Made by a program: the position numbers and the translations under genes
Origin: an uncultured Ruminiclostridium sp.
GTDB lineage: Bacteria; Bacillota; Clostridia; Oscillospirales; Ruminococcaceae
DNA length: 64,000 nt
Assembly: GCA_910588335.1 (NCBI GenBank)
Contig: CAJUQV010000002.1
Span: 127,873 to 191,872 of the forward strand
Direction: 5' to 3'
Shown: positions 53,668 through 61,501 of the stretch, in pieces
Layout of the letters: every line of letters starts with the position of its first letter
Position numbering within the stretch: the stretch's first letter is position 1
Notes under the pieces: model-generated
Told to the model about the DNA's origin: nothing
The model's input: the letters and a program-made list of their open reading frames with translations, nothing else
Databases searched by the model: none

Positions 53668-53690
53668 GCCCGACCCCGAAAAATAAGGGC
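53668..53690 (+). promoter_or_regulatory. Leader hairpin of the ssDNA-binding-like gene
   Basis: GCCC (53668-53671) and GGGC (53687-53690) are arranged as in the leader at 53383, with shared sequence TGCCCG and AAGGGC-GAAAGGA. Two further hairpins lie just upstream: TGCGGA/TCCGCA near 53600-53625 and AACCGG-ATAA-CCGGTT near 53629-53644. Confidence 0.5.
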
Positions 53691-53706
53691 GGAAAGGAAT
53701 GAAAAA

Positions 53707-54048
53707 ATGAAAGTTACAATTTTAGGCTTTGAGCTAAAAAGCGGCAAATTTACCCCCGAAGGAAAAAAGAAATCAATTGCTTTCAACAACTTACACCTTC
53801 ATTGTTCATATAATAACGACTATGAAGAGGGGCAAAATTACGGTTTTGGTTCTTCCGTTATTAGCGAAAAAATAAAAAATGAACCGGACAGAATCAGGCG
53901 TATTTTCGGCTGCTTGGTTACTTCTGACGATTTGGAATCAATGGTCGGCTGTGATTATGAATTTTCATACAATCAGAATGGCAAGCTTGATAAAATATAT
54001 CCCCTTGATTCGCCTGCCGAACCTGCCGCCGAAAAGAAGGGCGCATAA
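53707..54048 (+). CDS. Candidate ssDNA-binding protein (gene V-like)
   Basis: A 113-residue protein in the position and size of an inovirus single-stranded-DNA-binding protein. It has a strand-rich N-terminus (KVTILGFELKSGKF), many aromatic residues (NNDYEEGQNYGFGSSV, FSYNQNG) and a charged tail (PAEPAAEKKGA), compatible with an OB fold. I recognise no specific family, so the assignment rests on size, order and composition. The next gene starts at the base after its stop. Confidence 0.5.
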   Translation: MKVTILGFELKSGKFTPEGKKKSIAFNNLHLHCSYNNDYEEGQNYGFGSSVISEKIKNEPDRIRRIFGCLVTSDDLESMVGCDYEFSYNQNGKLDKIYPLDSPAEPAAEKKGA

Positions 54049-54312
54049 ATGGAAAGTGAAGAGATTATCTCCGAGATGCTCGAGCAATTTTTCGATGAAA
54101 TCCCCGGGACTGATTTTCAATCCGAGCTTATGGACAAACTCGACACCATAATAGAAAATCAGTCCGATATATCCGATTCTCTCAATACCGTTATCGAAGG
54201 ACAAGCCGCCATATCCAACGCTTTGTATTCTATATTAGGCTTGGCGATCCTCGCTATAGTGTTCAAGATCATTTGGACAGTAGTAGCAAAATGGTTATTT
54301 GGCGGAATTTAA
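54049..54312 (+). CDS. Small single-span phage membrane protein
   Basis: An 87-residue protein with an acidic N-terminal half predicted to be helical (ISEMLEQFFDEIPGTD, LMDKLDTIIENQSDISDSLN) and one C-terminal membrane helix (SILGLAILAIVFKIIWTVVA, about residues 61-82). Inoviruses carry several such small membrane proteins, for minor coat or assembly roles. It is directly coupled to the preceding gene. Confidence 0.6.
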   Translation: MESEEIISEMLEQFFDEIPGTDFQSELMDKLDTIIENQSDISDSLNTVIEGQAAISNALYSILGLAILAIVFKIIWTVVAKWLFGGI

Positions 54313-54326
54313 CACCGCCCTATAAT
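54299..54326 (+). promoter_or_regulatory. Possible promoter of the coat gene
   Basis: TTGGCG (54299-54304) and TATAAT (54321-54326) with a 16-base spacer, in which GGCGG (54301-54305) can also pair with CCGCC (54315-54319). Confidence 0.4.
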
Positions 54327-54380
54327 ACAAATCCTTGCAAGGTATAAATTAACGTAATTTAAAATGAAAGGACTGAAAAA

Positions 54381-54686
54381 ATGAATGCAAAATTTAAAGA
54401 AAAAGCTTTGTTTGTTCTTGAAAAGCTGAACGACAAGAAAACAACTGCCGTTGCCTCGGCAGCGGCAGTTTCTTCCGCTCTCATGTCTGCCGGAGTAAGC
54501 GCGGCTGAAAGCGGGGGTTCACAAGTTACCATTCCCACCATCGCCGACAGTGTCACCGCTGATATGCTTAACGGCATTGTCACACAAATGACGGCACTTT
54601 TGCCTGTATGCCTCCCCACAGTTGTAGGTATTCTTGCTTTCCGCAAAGGCATTAGTTTCTTGTTTGGTTTGCTTCACGGTGCCTAA
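54381..54686 (+). CDS. Inovirus major coat protein (pVIII-like)
   Basis: A 101-residue precursor with the layout of filamentous-phage major coat proteins. Residues 1-41 are a signal peptide: a basic n-region, then TTAVASAAAVSSALMSAG and a cut predicted after VSA-A. The mature part of about 60 residues has an acidic N-terminus, a membrane helix (MTALLPVCLPTVVGILAF) and a basic C-terminus (RKGISFLFGLLHGA), which faces the DNA in the virion. A strong hairpin follows, as expected for a highly expressed coat gene. Confidence 0.85.
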   Translation: MNAKFKEKALFVLEKLNDKKTTAVASAAAVSSALMSAGVSAAESGGSQVTIPTIADSVTADMLNGIVTQMTALLPVCLPTVVGILAFRKGISFLFGLLHGA

Positions 54687-54691
54687 TCCCC

Positions 54692-54711
54692 AAGGCGGTT
54701 AATGCCGCCTT
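54692..54711 (+). terminator. Hairpin after the coat gene
   Basis: AAGGCGG (54692-54698) pairs with CCGCCTT (54705-54711) and is followed by TTAAG. It would end most transcripts after the coat gene; the weaker AAGCCGG...CCGGTTT-like repeat nearby may add to it. Confidence 0.6.
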
Positions 54712-54770
54712 TTAAGCCGGCTACCGTTTAGTCGGTTTAAAAAACGGCATTATGAAAGGAAAAAATGACA

Positions 54771-54914
54771 ATGAAAAAAACAAAAATACTTCTTATCGCG
54801 GCAATATCAGTTATATGCCTGTCCGTTCTCTGCTCCTGTTCCGCCGATTCACGTGTGAATGGTTCTTATGCCGGTATCGTTATCGGCGCGGCTCCTTTTA
54901 TGGATATATCTTAA
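54771..54914 (+). CDS. Small phage lipoprotein
   Basis: A 47-residue protein with a signal peptide and lipobox (ICLSVLCSC, lipid-linked Cys about residue 23), followed by a 24-residue outer segment (SADSRVNGSYAGIVIGAAPF). RBS AAAGGA lies 10 bases upstream; an in-frame ATG at 54765 is possible. A lipoprotein between coat and adsorption genes could protect the host from superinfection, but this is inference. Confidence 0.6.
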   Translation: MKKTKILLIAAISVICLSVLCSCSADSRVNGSYAGIVIGAAPFMDIS

Positions 54915-54932
54915 AAATGTGGGGGTGATAAA

Positions 54933-56954
54933 ATGAAAGCATTTGTTAAAACAGTAGCTTTGACACTGGTTATCAGTGTCACCGCGCTGTTTTTTTCTTC
55001 ATATAAAAAAGTGGAGGCTGCCGGAGTGGGTGCAGCCGTAGCACTTGACGCAGGTCTTTACATTATAGCCGCCATTGCGACAGGTATTGCATCATGCCTT
55101 ACCGTTGAAGTCATTAAAGAATTGAGCGAATTTGTTGAATCCAATTATTTTGCCGATTCCTTTACCAAAGATGAAGAGGGTTTATTTTCCTATCACCCTT
55201 TATCAGATAATCAGCAAATGGACGCTGTTGTTGATGCTGCTGTTGCCCAATATAACAATAAAGTTAAAAACAACGAAATATCATCAACCGATACATCATC
55301 TTCTTTATCTTCCGAAGCTTATTCCGACTGTGTTTCAAGCGGCGTTAAAGATGTTATCGGTTCAGGAGCTGCCGCAGGTATAACCATGGGAATAACCACC
55401 GTAAACGGCAAGCCGCAGAAGGTAACCACTACCTACGCCGAATCTACCGTTGAAGTGTTTGATTATTTGGGATTGGAATATAAAATTGTCAATGATTTAA
55501 CCGACATAAAGATTGAACACAAAGGAAATATTTACGCTTATTATAAGCCTTTTATAATAACGACTGATAATATAATTTACTCTATGGATTCTCACGTTTA
55601 TTTTAGTTATAAAAGTGGAACTTCTCCTTATGTTAGATTAAGCGTGTCAAATTATACGTCTGAATATTCTATATCCGTTCGTGAGGGTAAAGACTCGTAC
55701 AGGGCTTTTCAATTTTACGAAAAAAATGGCATTTTATGTTGTGCGTTTTATTTATCTACCGTAGATATCCTTAAACGACTTGATCGTAATCAATTTATAG
55801 TTAGCTATCCGAAATTAACTTCTTATCCTGTTTTATTTTCCGATAAACTGGAGCATACTTCTGTTAATTCTACAAATTTTACAAATGACGAAGCAACTTT
55901 TAAATTTAAATGTAACCTTGACGGTTCTTTAATGGAAGCCAACAATATTTTATCCTTAGATATTGCGTCAGTAGGCTATTTTATCGGAAATCCTTCCGAT
56001 GTTACACTGGAAACCGCCGCGAAAATGCTAACCGGCACGGAAAATCCGGTACAAGGCGGCACAAATACAACCTATTCAGATCTATCTGATATAGAAAAAG
56101 CAATCTACGCATTATCCAAACAGCAGGGAATTACATACGAGGAAATGTTGGAGCAATCCAATTTGGTAATAGAAAACGGACAAATCTACCTTGAAGGACT
56201 GGACGGAATGACCCACACCATAGAAAGCCTTTTGACCGAATTTGACAAGCTGCTTGAGCAGGGAGGTATAACCAATGAAAATATAGCAGCTTCGACCGAA
56301 CAGCTTAAAGCGATTCTTGAATACCTCAAAGGCTTAAACATCGAGGGCTTAGGCGAATACATTCAGCAGCTTGAAACGACTTTGGACGGGTTAAAACAAG
56401 GAGACGAGGACAGGGAAGCAATACTCGGCGATGTTCTTGGTCAGCTTCAGGGGCTTAATGACTATATAAATTCGCTCGATATTGAAAGTATAGGTGCAAA
56501 TATCAAGTCGATTACAGATTCATTATCTGATTTTATTACCGCATTTAAAGATACACTTTTTGATGGAATGACAGCTCCTAAAGTCAGTTTTGACTATACT
56601 CCCGGCGATATTATAGAACACTATACCGAACAGTTTCCCTTATATGAGCAATGTAAAAAGCTAATAAACAATCTTTTTAATTATGATGATGTTTTAGAGC
56701 CGCCCAATTTTAGCTTTTACTGGGATTCAAACGGTGACGGAGTAAAAGAGGTTTATAATCCTTTTGATTTCTCTATTCTTGAAACAAAACTTACTAATGA
56801 AAATATGGTGGATAAATCTATATTTGCAGTTGAAATAAAGGTTATTGACCTCATACGGTATATTTTAGCTGTTATTATATACGGTTTTTTTGTAATGCGC
56901 CTTATCAGGCGATTGCCTACTTTATACGGTTCCGGTCCTTTTGCTTCAATGTGA
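54933..56954 (+). CDS. pIII-like minor coat / adsorption protein
   Basis: A 673-residue protein fitting the inovirus adsorption protein. It starts with a signal peptide (VALTLVISVTALFFSS), has a large outer part with a Ser/Thr-rich section, a repeated helical region at 430-560 (ILEYLKGLNIEGLGEYIQQL and INSLDIESIGANIKSITDSL) and a single C-terminal membrane anchor (LIRYILAVIIYGFFVMRLI) that would hold it in the membrane before assembly. The position between coat and pVI/pI genes supports this. The outer domain matches nothing that I recognise, as expected for a receptor-binding protein. Confidence 0.75.
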   Translation: MKAFVKTVALTLVISVTALFFSSYKKVEAAGVGAAVALDAGLYIIAAIATGIASCLTVEVIKELSEFVESNYFADSFTKDEEGLFSYHPLSDNQQMDAVVDAAVAQYNNKVKNNEISSTDTSSSLSSEAYSDCVSSGVKDVIGSGAAAGITMGITTVNGKPQKVTTTYAESTVEVFDYLGLEYKIVNDLTDIKIEHKGNIYAYYKPFIITTDNIIYSMDSHVYFSYKSGTSPYVRLSVSNYTSEYSISVREGKDSYRAFQFYEKNGILCCAFYLSTVDILKRLDRNQFIVSYPKLTSYPVLFSDKLEHTSVNSTNFTNDEATFKFKCNLDGSLMEANNILSLDIASVGYFIGNPSDVTLETAAKMLTGTENPVQGGTNTTYSDLSDIEKAIYALSKQQGITYEEMLEQSNLVIENGQIYLEGLDGMTHTIESLLTEFDKLLEQGGITNENIAASTEQLKAILEYLKGLNIEGLGEYIQQLETTLDGLKQGDEDREAILGDVLGQLQGLNDYINSLDIESIGANIKSITDSLSDFITAFKDTLFDGMTAPKVSFDYTPGDIIEHYTEQFPLYEQCKKLINNLFNYDDVLEPPNFSFYWDSNGDGVKEVYNPFDFSILETKLTNENMVDKSIFAVEIKVIDLIRYILAVIIYGFFVMRLIRRLPTLYGSGPFASM

Positions 56955-56961
56955 GGTTTAT

Positions 56962-57294
56962 ATGTTTGAAAAAATAACTTTGTTTATTCAAAATATTATA
57001 TCAACTATATACAATTGGTTTCAAGATATTTTCGGCGGTTTTTTTTACGGATTCAGGACAAATTTTGATAATATTATAACCTCGATTCAGTCCCTCTATT
57101 TTGCTATACCTGATGAAATATATCTTGCCTTAGACAGCTTGACACGTTTTGCAGGTTATATTCTTCCATTACGACTATATATGCCTATAATAACATTCGT
57201 TCTTGGTTATTGGTTTATTATGATTTCTGTCAGAGCATTAAACGGTGCTTTATCATTTGTTAAAAGTTTCTTACCTTTTTCTTTTAAAAAATAG
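56962..57294 (+). CDS. pVI-like minor coat protein
   Basis: A 110-residue hydrophobic protein, with helices around residues 5-30, 45-60 and 75-100 (LYMPIITFVLGYWFIMISVR). It sits directly between the pIII-like and the assembly ATPase genes, the usual place of gene VI. I start at the ATG at 56962, 7 bases after the pIII stop. Confidence 0.65.
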   Translation: MFEKITLFIQNIISTIYNWFQDIFGGFFYGFRTNFDNIITSIQSLYFAIPDEIYLALDSLTRFAGYILPLRLYMPIITFVLGYWFIMISVRALNGALSFVKSFLPFSFKK

Positions 57295-57305
57295 GAGTAT
57301 AATCT

Positions 57306-58178
57306 ATGAATATAATAAATTCAGTCTTTAACCTTATCCCTATACTTATTCTTGTATTTCTTGCTTCTGTCTTTTTAAGCTTCGTAATTCAATTTATCTA
57401 CATATCAATACACGAGCATAAAAAGATAAAAAAATCTGATACACCGAGTACATATATTCGCCGCGGCATACTTAAAAGACTGCTGAAAGATTTCCCGGAA
57501 GCTCTGGCACGTGATATACTCAACCGGGATCCTGACGAATTCCCCCATAACGGCTTCCACTGTTATTGCGGAGAACAGGGAAGCGGTAAAACCGTGGCAT
57601 TGGCTGCAAGACTGCGCGAGCTTAAGCAAAAGTATCCCAAAGTAAAAATATTATCAAATTTCGACTGTGAATTTTCCGATGGTCTTGTCAAGGACTGGAA
57701 AGACATAGTTTTCACGGAAAACGGCAAGCATGGAATTATAATAGCCCTTGACGAGATTCAAAACTGGTTCAGCACCAATGAAAGCAAGGACTTTCCGCCG
57801 GAAATGATACAGGAAATTTGCCAGCAGCGGAAGCAGCACAAAATTATAATGGGCACAAGTCAGAGGTTTCAGAGAATGGCCAAGCCGCTTCGGGAGCAAA
57901 TCAATTTTCTTTATGAGCCTATAACCTTTGCAGGCTGTCTAACCTTCGTCAGAAAACGAAAACCTTCTGTAGATGATGACGGCAAAATTGACCGCCTGAA
58001 AACACGGAAGCTCGGCACCTATTTCTTTGTCCATGACGAAGAGCTCCGCAGCTCCTACGATACATGGCAGAAAATTCTCCGGCAAGCCAACGGCGGCTAT
58101 ACCGCTTCGCCATTCAAGCAGGAACCCGCCCATCAGAATATTGCAATTGAAGTTTCCGACCGCCGCCGGAAGCTTTAG
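57306..58178 (+). CDS. Zot/pI-type phage assembly ATPase
   Basis: The morphogenesis ATPase of filamentous phages, a hallmark gene of inoviruses. The 290-residue protein has an N-terminal membrane helix (residues 9-34), then the P-loop domain with Walker A GEQGSGKTVAL at 89-99 and Walker B IIIALDEIQNWF at 144-155, and MGTSQRFQRMAKPLREQINF as in Zot family members. It would drive extrusion of the phage through the membrane. RBS AGGAG. Confidence 0.9.
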   Translation: MNIINSVFNLIPILILVFLASVFLSFVIQFIYISIHEHKKIKKSDTPSTYIRRGILKRLLKDFPEALARDILNRDPDEFPHNGFHCYCGEQGSGKTVALAARLRELKQKYPKVKILSNFDCEFSDGLVKDWKDIVFTENGKHGIIIALDEIQNWFSTNESKDFPPEMIQEICQQRKQHKIIMGTSQRFQRMAKPLREQINFLYEPITFAGCLTFVRKRKPSVDDDGKIDRLKTRKLGTYFFVHDEELRSSYDTWQKILRQANGGYTASPFKQEPAHQNIAIEVSDRRRKL

Positions 58179-58220
58179 CTCGGCGGCGGTCGAAATCAAT
58201 TGCGGAAAGGAGGCTGCACA

Positions 58221-58349
58221 ATGAGTCCGTTCTGGATTGTTCTAAATGTAATATCCGCCTTTATCCTTATTGCGTATATTGCTTACGGAATTCGCAATAA
58301 AAAGCGTATTAAAGACGCTAAGAAAGCGGAAAGAAATTCAAATAAATAA
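58221..58349 (+). CDS. Small single-span membrane protein
   Basis: A 42-residue protein: an N-terminal membrane helix (FWIVLNVISAFILIAYIAYG) and a basic tail (RNKKRIKDAKKAERNSNK). It has a strong AAAGGAGG RBS. Size and layout resemble inovirus pVII/pIX-type minor coat proteins, but the position after the pI gene is also compatible with an assembly role. Confidence 0.55.
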   Translation: MSPFWIVLNVISAFILIAYIAYGIRNKKRIKDAKKAERNSNK

Positions 58350-58434
58350 TGAAGTTTAATATTATGCGTGACATATTATTAAAAGGTAAAACCCGAACGC
58401 AAAAAAATCAAAAAACAGACGGCTGAAAGCGGTA

Positions 58435-58460
58435 TACCCACCTATGCTAACAGGTGGGTA
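58435..58460 (+). repeat. Perfect hairpin upstream of the rep gene
   Basis: TACCCACCT (58435-58443) and AGGTGGGTA (58452-58460) enclose ATGCTAAC. It lies 64 bases before the Rep start and is a candidate double-strand origin nick hairpin. Confidence 0.5.
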
Positions 58461-58523
58461 CTAACACCAGTCAAATACGTTTCAAACACGCACTATAAAG
58501 GTATTTACGGGAGATATAAAAAA

Positions 58524-59558
58524 TTGGACAATAATTGTATTTTGGTTGATTGGTTTTCAGCCTCTACTCAAATATATGATCCTGCCGGATTGATAGAGTA
58601 TTTAGGCTTGGATGAAAAAAGCTTTATGCACATACACGGATTTTACGGCTATGCCGACCGCCTTTACTTCGGCGGCATTTCGATACATTACAATCAGACC
58701 GGCAACGATTCAGAAAAACCTTCCGTATTGCTTGAAATGTCCGGCAAGGGCTGCCGCCAGTTTGAAACTGCTTCAAGCAAAACATTCATGCAGCTTTTTG
58801 AAGATGTTAAAGCAGGCGAATTTAATATAACCCGCCTTGATATTGCCTATGATGACATTGACAAAGAGGGAGGAAAAGGTCTGCTTGATATACAGAAAAT
58901 AGCAAAGTATACGCTTCATCAGCGTTTTGTGTCCAAATGGTCAGGCGGCCAGGTTATGGACAGCTTTACAACAAACGGCAACGATGAGCCGATGACACAC
59001 GCGCTTACCATTCAGTTTGGAAGTAATAAATCCGATATAAAGCTTAGGATTTACGACAAGGCGCAGGAGCGCGGCGGATTGGACTATCATTGGATAAGAG
59101 CCGAAATTGTTTTCAAACGTGACCGCGCCTTGGAATTTATAACACAGTGTCTTGCCGGCAAAAGTATTGGTTTATTATATGCGGGATGTTTAAGAAATTA
59201 CCTCCGGTTTATCCGGCTCGACCATTCACGCCGCGAACGCTGTTCCGTTATTGGCTGGTGGGATAACTTTCTTAATCATGCCGAAGCTGTAAAGCTTTTT
59301 ACAAAGAAAGAAATAGATTATAACTTAGACCGTGTATGCAGCTATGTTTTGGGTCAGGCAGGCAACAGCATAATGGTATTCTTAATGTGTTACGGAGTTG
59401 AAGAGCTTTTGAACGATATAGTACATAGAAAATCCGAACTTACTTTAAATCAGCGAATGTTAGTAGATAATTTTTGCAAAGAACATCCGGAGCTTAAAAA
59501 CGATGTTAAAAAAGTAATTGAAATGCTTTCAGATAGGAGACACAAAAAAGATGAGTAA
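58524..59558 (+). CDS. Rep_trans-type replication initiator of the inovirus
   Basis: A 344-residue rolling-circle initiator of the Rep_trans/pT181-like class. Signatures are ILVDWFSASTQIY at the N-terminus, TRLDIAYDDID near residue 110 with metal-binding acidic residues, and LRIYDKAQERGG with the nicking Tyr, followed by WIRAEIVFKRDRA. The start is TTG with GGGAGA 9 bases upstream. It is not an HUH protein. It overlaps the next gene by 8 bases. Confidence 0.85.
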   Translation: MDNNCILVDWFSASTQIYDPAGLIEYLGLDEKSFMHIHGFYGYADRLYFGGISIHYNQTGNDSEKPSVLLEMSGKGCRQFETASSKTFMQLFEDVKAGEFNITRLDIAYDDIDKEGGKGLLDIQKIAKYTLHQRFVSKWSGGQVMDSFTTNGNDEPMTHALTIQFGSNKSDIKLRIYDKAQERGGLDYHWIRAEIVFKRDRALEFITQCLAGKSIGLLYAGCLRNYLRFIRLDHSRRERCSVIGWWDNFLNHAEAVKLFTKKEIDYNLDRVCSYVLGQAGNSIMVFLMCYGVEELLNDIVHRKSELTLNQRMLVDNFCKEHPELKNDVKKVIEMLSDRRHKKDE

Positions 59559-59799
59559 TTTATACGCATTAGCGGAATACAGCCATATTTTTGAAAACTG
59601 CGCAAAATGCCTGTGTGCCATGTGTGCCGATTTTTACGTTGGCTGCCGAGCTTGCCCGATCTGTTACTACATGAAAGGCAACGCTGTAAAAAAATACTGC
59701 CGCAGCTTCTGTCCGAACGGCGTTGACTGGCAAATAAAAGAATGGTATCGGCAAGATAAAGTTATAAAGGATCCGTTTTTCAATACGGTTTTTCCATAA
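59551..59799 (+). CDS. Cys-rich small protein
   Basis: An 82-residue protein with nine Cys in its middle (CAKCLCAMCADF, CRACPICYYM, CRSFCPNG), arranged as C-x2-C pairs, which suggests a zinc-ribbon. Its start (RBS AGGAGA) overlaps the rep stop by 8 bases, so it is translationally coupled to Rep. It ends one base before the right repeat. A second, unrelated-looking Cys-rich protein sits in the neighbouring element at 61,225. Confidence 0.65.
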   Translation: MSNLYALAEYSHIFENCAKCLCAMCADFYVGCRACPICYYMKGNAVKKYCRSFCPNGVDWQIKEWYRQDKVIKDPFFNTVFP

Positions 59800-59857
59800 G
59801 GGAATTAAAAATACACATAATTGCGTAAAATGAAAATTTTACGCAATTCAGGGAAGC
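59800..59857. repeat. dif-like site B: complete copy
   Basis: Bases 59800-59838 match site A at 37 of 39 positions. The core at 59821-59846 is a dif-shaped site: TTGCGTAAAA, centre TGAAAA, TTTTACGCAA, with perfectly inverse 10-bp arms. Its right half (59837-59857) matches site C at 62941-62961 at 19 of 21 positions. Confidence 0.8.
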
Positions 59858-60111
59858 TACGCACGGCTCCGCTATGTGAGGTTGTCCCCGCGCGTTTAAT
59901 TTGTAAGGGCTACACCTCATAGTCAGAGGTAGCCCCGCGCGCGTGCTATCCTGCGTAGTGCTATCAGATTTGACCGTAACATTTGCGTATTACTCGACGG
60001 GATATGGGTAAACCCCCAAGCGGCTTTTTAAGGCACACTTGGGGGCTATCGCCCGTCGGCATTTAAATAATAAGCCTGAAATATGATATAAAAAAGGCAG
60101 AAAGGTGAAAA
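59858..60111. other. Origin-like gene-free region with long hairpins
   Basis: No gene is supported. GGGCTAC-A-CCTC (59907-59918) pairs with GAGGTAGCCC (59926-59935). A larger structure is built from GACGGG (59996-60001) with CCCGTC (60052-60057) outside and CCCCCAAG (60013-60020) with CTTGGGGG (60038-60045) inside. These resemble strand origins or packaging signals of small ssDNA replicons. Confidence 0.6.
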
Positions 60112-60213
60112 ATGTATGAAATCGCAATCAAGCAAGACAACAAAATAAAGTGCTATGCCAAATATTTTAACTGGCGTTATCTTTCGCTCTCTAATTATAA
60201 CAACAAAAATTAA
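60112..60213 (+). CDS. Tiny basic peptide, possible gene
   Basis: A 33-residue frame (YEIAIKQDNKIKCYAKYFNW then RYLSLSNYNNKN) with a good RBS (GAAAGGTG, 5 bases before the ATG). No family recognised. Its last codons lie in the left arm of the large inverted repeat that follows. Confidence 0.4.
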   Translation: MYEIAIKQDNKIKCYAKYFNWRYLSLSNYNNKN

Positions 60214-60297
60214 AAGCCGTCAAGGGTAAGAAACTTTTGCATGCAAAAGTTTCTTACCGCTTCGCGGCTTTGCCCTTGACTGCTTCTAATTTTTGTG
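60203..60297. repeat. Cruciform-type nested inverted repeat
   Basis: The outer arms (60203-60226 and 60273-60297) are inverse copies with a few mismatches, closing with GTCAAGGG and CCCTTGAC. Inside lie a perfect 34-base palindrome (60225-60258; arm GGTAAGAAACTTTTGCA) and a short stem CCGC-TTC-GCGG. A single strand would fold to a three-way junction. Confidence 0.75.
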
Positions 60298-60352
60298 TTG
60301 GTGGCAATTAGCGAAAGAAAACCGAAAAAATAAACACAAAGGAGATAAAGCA

Positions 60353-60559
60353 ATGGAAAACAAGACACAAATTGAGATTTTACGAGAGCTTATGGACAAC
60401 GATGTCGACAAGATAATGAGAAAGCGCATAAAAGCGGCTACGTCAAAGGGATATGCGGACAAGCTCTTTCCGACAGAATTAAGGTATCTTGAATATAGAC
60501 TAAATTTTGTAAAAGAGTATCTTTTAAAGAAATTAGATGAATTAAAAAAAGAGGGCTAA
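60353..60559 (+). CDS. Small helical protein
   Basis: A 68-residue protein, probably all helical (IEILRELMDNDVDKIMRKRI; KGYADKLFPTELRYLEYRL), with a Lys-rich end. It has a perfect AAAGGAG RBS. It reads towards the convergent recombinase gene, 16 bases away. No family recognised. Confidence 0.6.
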   Translation: MENKTQIEILRELMDNDVDKIMRKRIKAATSKGYADKLFPTELRYLEYRLNFVKEYLLKKLDELKKEG

Positions 60560-60575
60560 TCCCTCTTTTTTGTCG

Positions 60576-61073
60576 TTACCTGTTTGTATCTGCAATTTCG
60601 GCAAGCACATAAAGCATTGTTACAGCCTCGTCGGAATGATTAAGAAGCTCCCTAACCTTTTTTACGCTCCCTGTGGCCGCAAATTTGCGCACTGCGTAGC
60701 TTTTACGGAAAGAGTGTGTACCTATGCACCCATCAATGCGAAGTGCCTTTGCGGCTCTTCTGATGTCCTTATAGACTGCTTGCCGTGTGCGATGTTTATT
60801 TTTATCTAACCTGTGCTCAAACACATATACATCACCAGATATTGACAACATTTGTTTTTGCAAAAACTGAGACCACCTCAAGCGCCGCCGTTTTCCAGTT
60901 TTATGCTCCTTGATAACTGCGGAACCCTGCTCAATCTGCCAACGCCGCAATGACAACACGTCCCCTATGCGCAAACCATACGCAAGAGCGACACGACAGG
61001 CAATCTCATTTCGACGGGTTAACAGCGCAAGTACATGCTCCATGGAATCATCTTTTATAGCCTTTGTGCGCAC
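60576..61073 (-). CDS. Short tyrosine recombinase, catalytic domain only
   Basis: A 165-residue tyrosine recombinase without the usual N-terminal core-binding domain. The catalytic set is visible: R35 in AYGLRIGDVLSL, K58 in EHKTGKRRR, H120 and R123 in GTHSFRKSYA, H146 in LLNHSDEAV and Y155 in TMLYVL. The start is GTG at 61073 with RBS GGAGG. It is probably the recombinase of the second element, whose Rep is encoded upstream on the same strand. Confidence 0.82.
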   Translation of the reverse strand: MRTKAIKDDSMEHVLALLTRRNEIACRVALAYGLRIGDVLSLRRWQIEQGSAVIKEHKTGKRRRLRWSQFLQKQMLSISGDVYVFEHRLDKNKHRTRQAVYKDIRRAAKALRIDGCIGTHSFRKSYAVRKFAATGSVKKVRELLNHSDEAVTMLYVLAEIADTNR

Positions 61074-61224
61074 TCAAGCCCTCCTTTCAACAATCCAAAA
61101 AATGTTAACTCAAAAATATATATTGCGGTATAATAATATGCGTGGAATATCAACATCTGGTAACTCAATGCTGTGAGCATATAAAAATTAAGTATCTTTT
61201 AACGATATATTAGAGCATAATAAT

Positions 61225-61494
61225 TCAATGTCTATCTTCCGACATTACATCAGATAATATTTGACTTGACAATATATCGCTGATAAATTCATATTCTGGA
61301 CAAAAACCGCAATCATAGGCTTGATTTAGCAAAAGATTCTTTAACAAAACATATAGTCTTGCCTTATACATTATTGCTTTTCCTTGTATTTCCTCAGTGC
61401 ATATATCTGAGCGTGGGCAATCATCACACATATGCCTTTGGCATACAGGTCTAAAGGTATTAAACCTAATGTTGTTGTCTTTATTTTGCGGCAT
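61225..61494 (-). CDS. Cys-rich protein of the second element
   Basis: An 89-residue protein with two Cys groups (FRPVCQRHMCDDCPRSDIC and YDCGFCPEYEF), which could bind zinc or an iron-sulphur cluster. It starts 7 bases after the HUH Rep stop, so the two are co-transcribed. Function unknown. Confidence 0.6.
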   Translation of the reverse strand: MPQNKDNNIRFNTFRPVCQRHMCDDCPRSDICTEEIQGKAIMYKARLYVLLKNLLLNQAYDCGFCPEYEFISDILSSQILSDVMSEDRH

Positions 61495-61501
61495 AATATA
61501 T

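Noticed and set aside
57306..58178. Zot-like protein as an enterotoxin
   Set aside because: The family name comes from a Vibrio toxin claim, but the Walker motifs and position support only a phage assembly ATPase; no toxin role can be read from this sequence.
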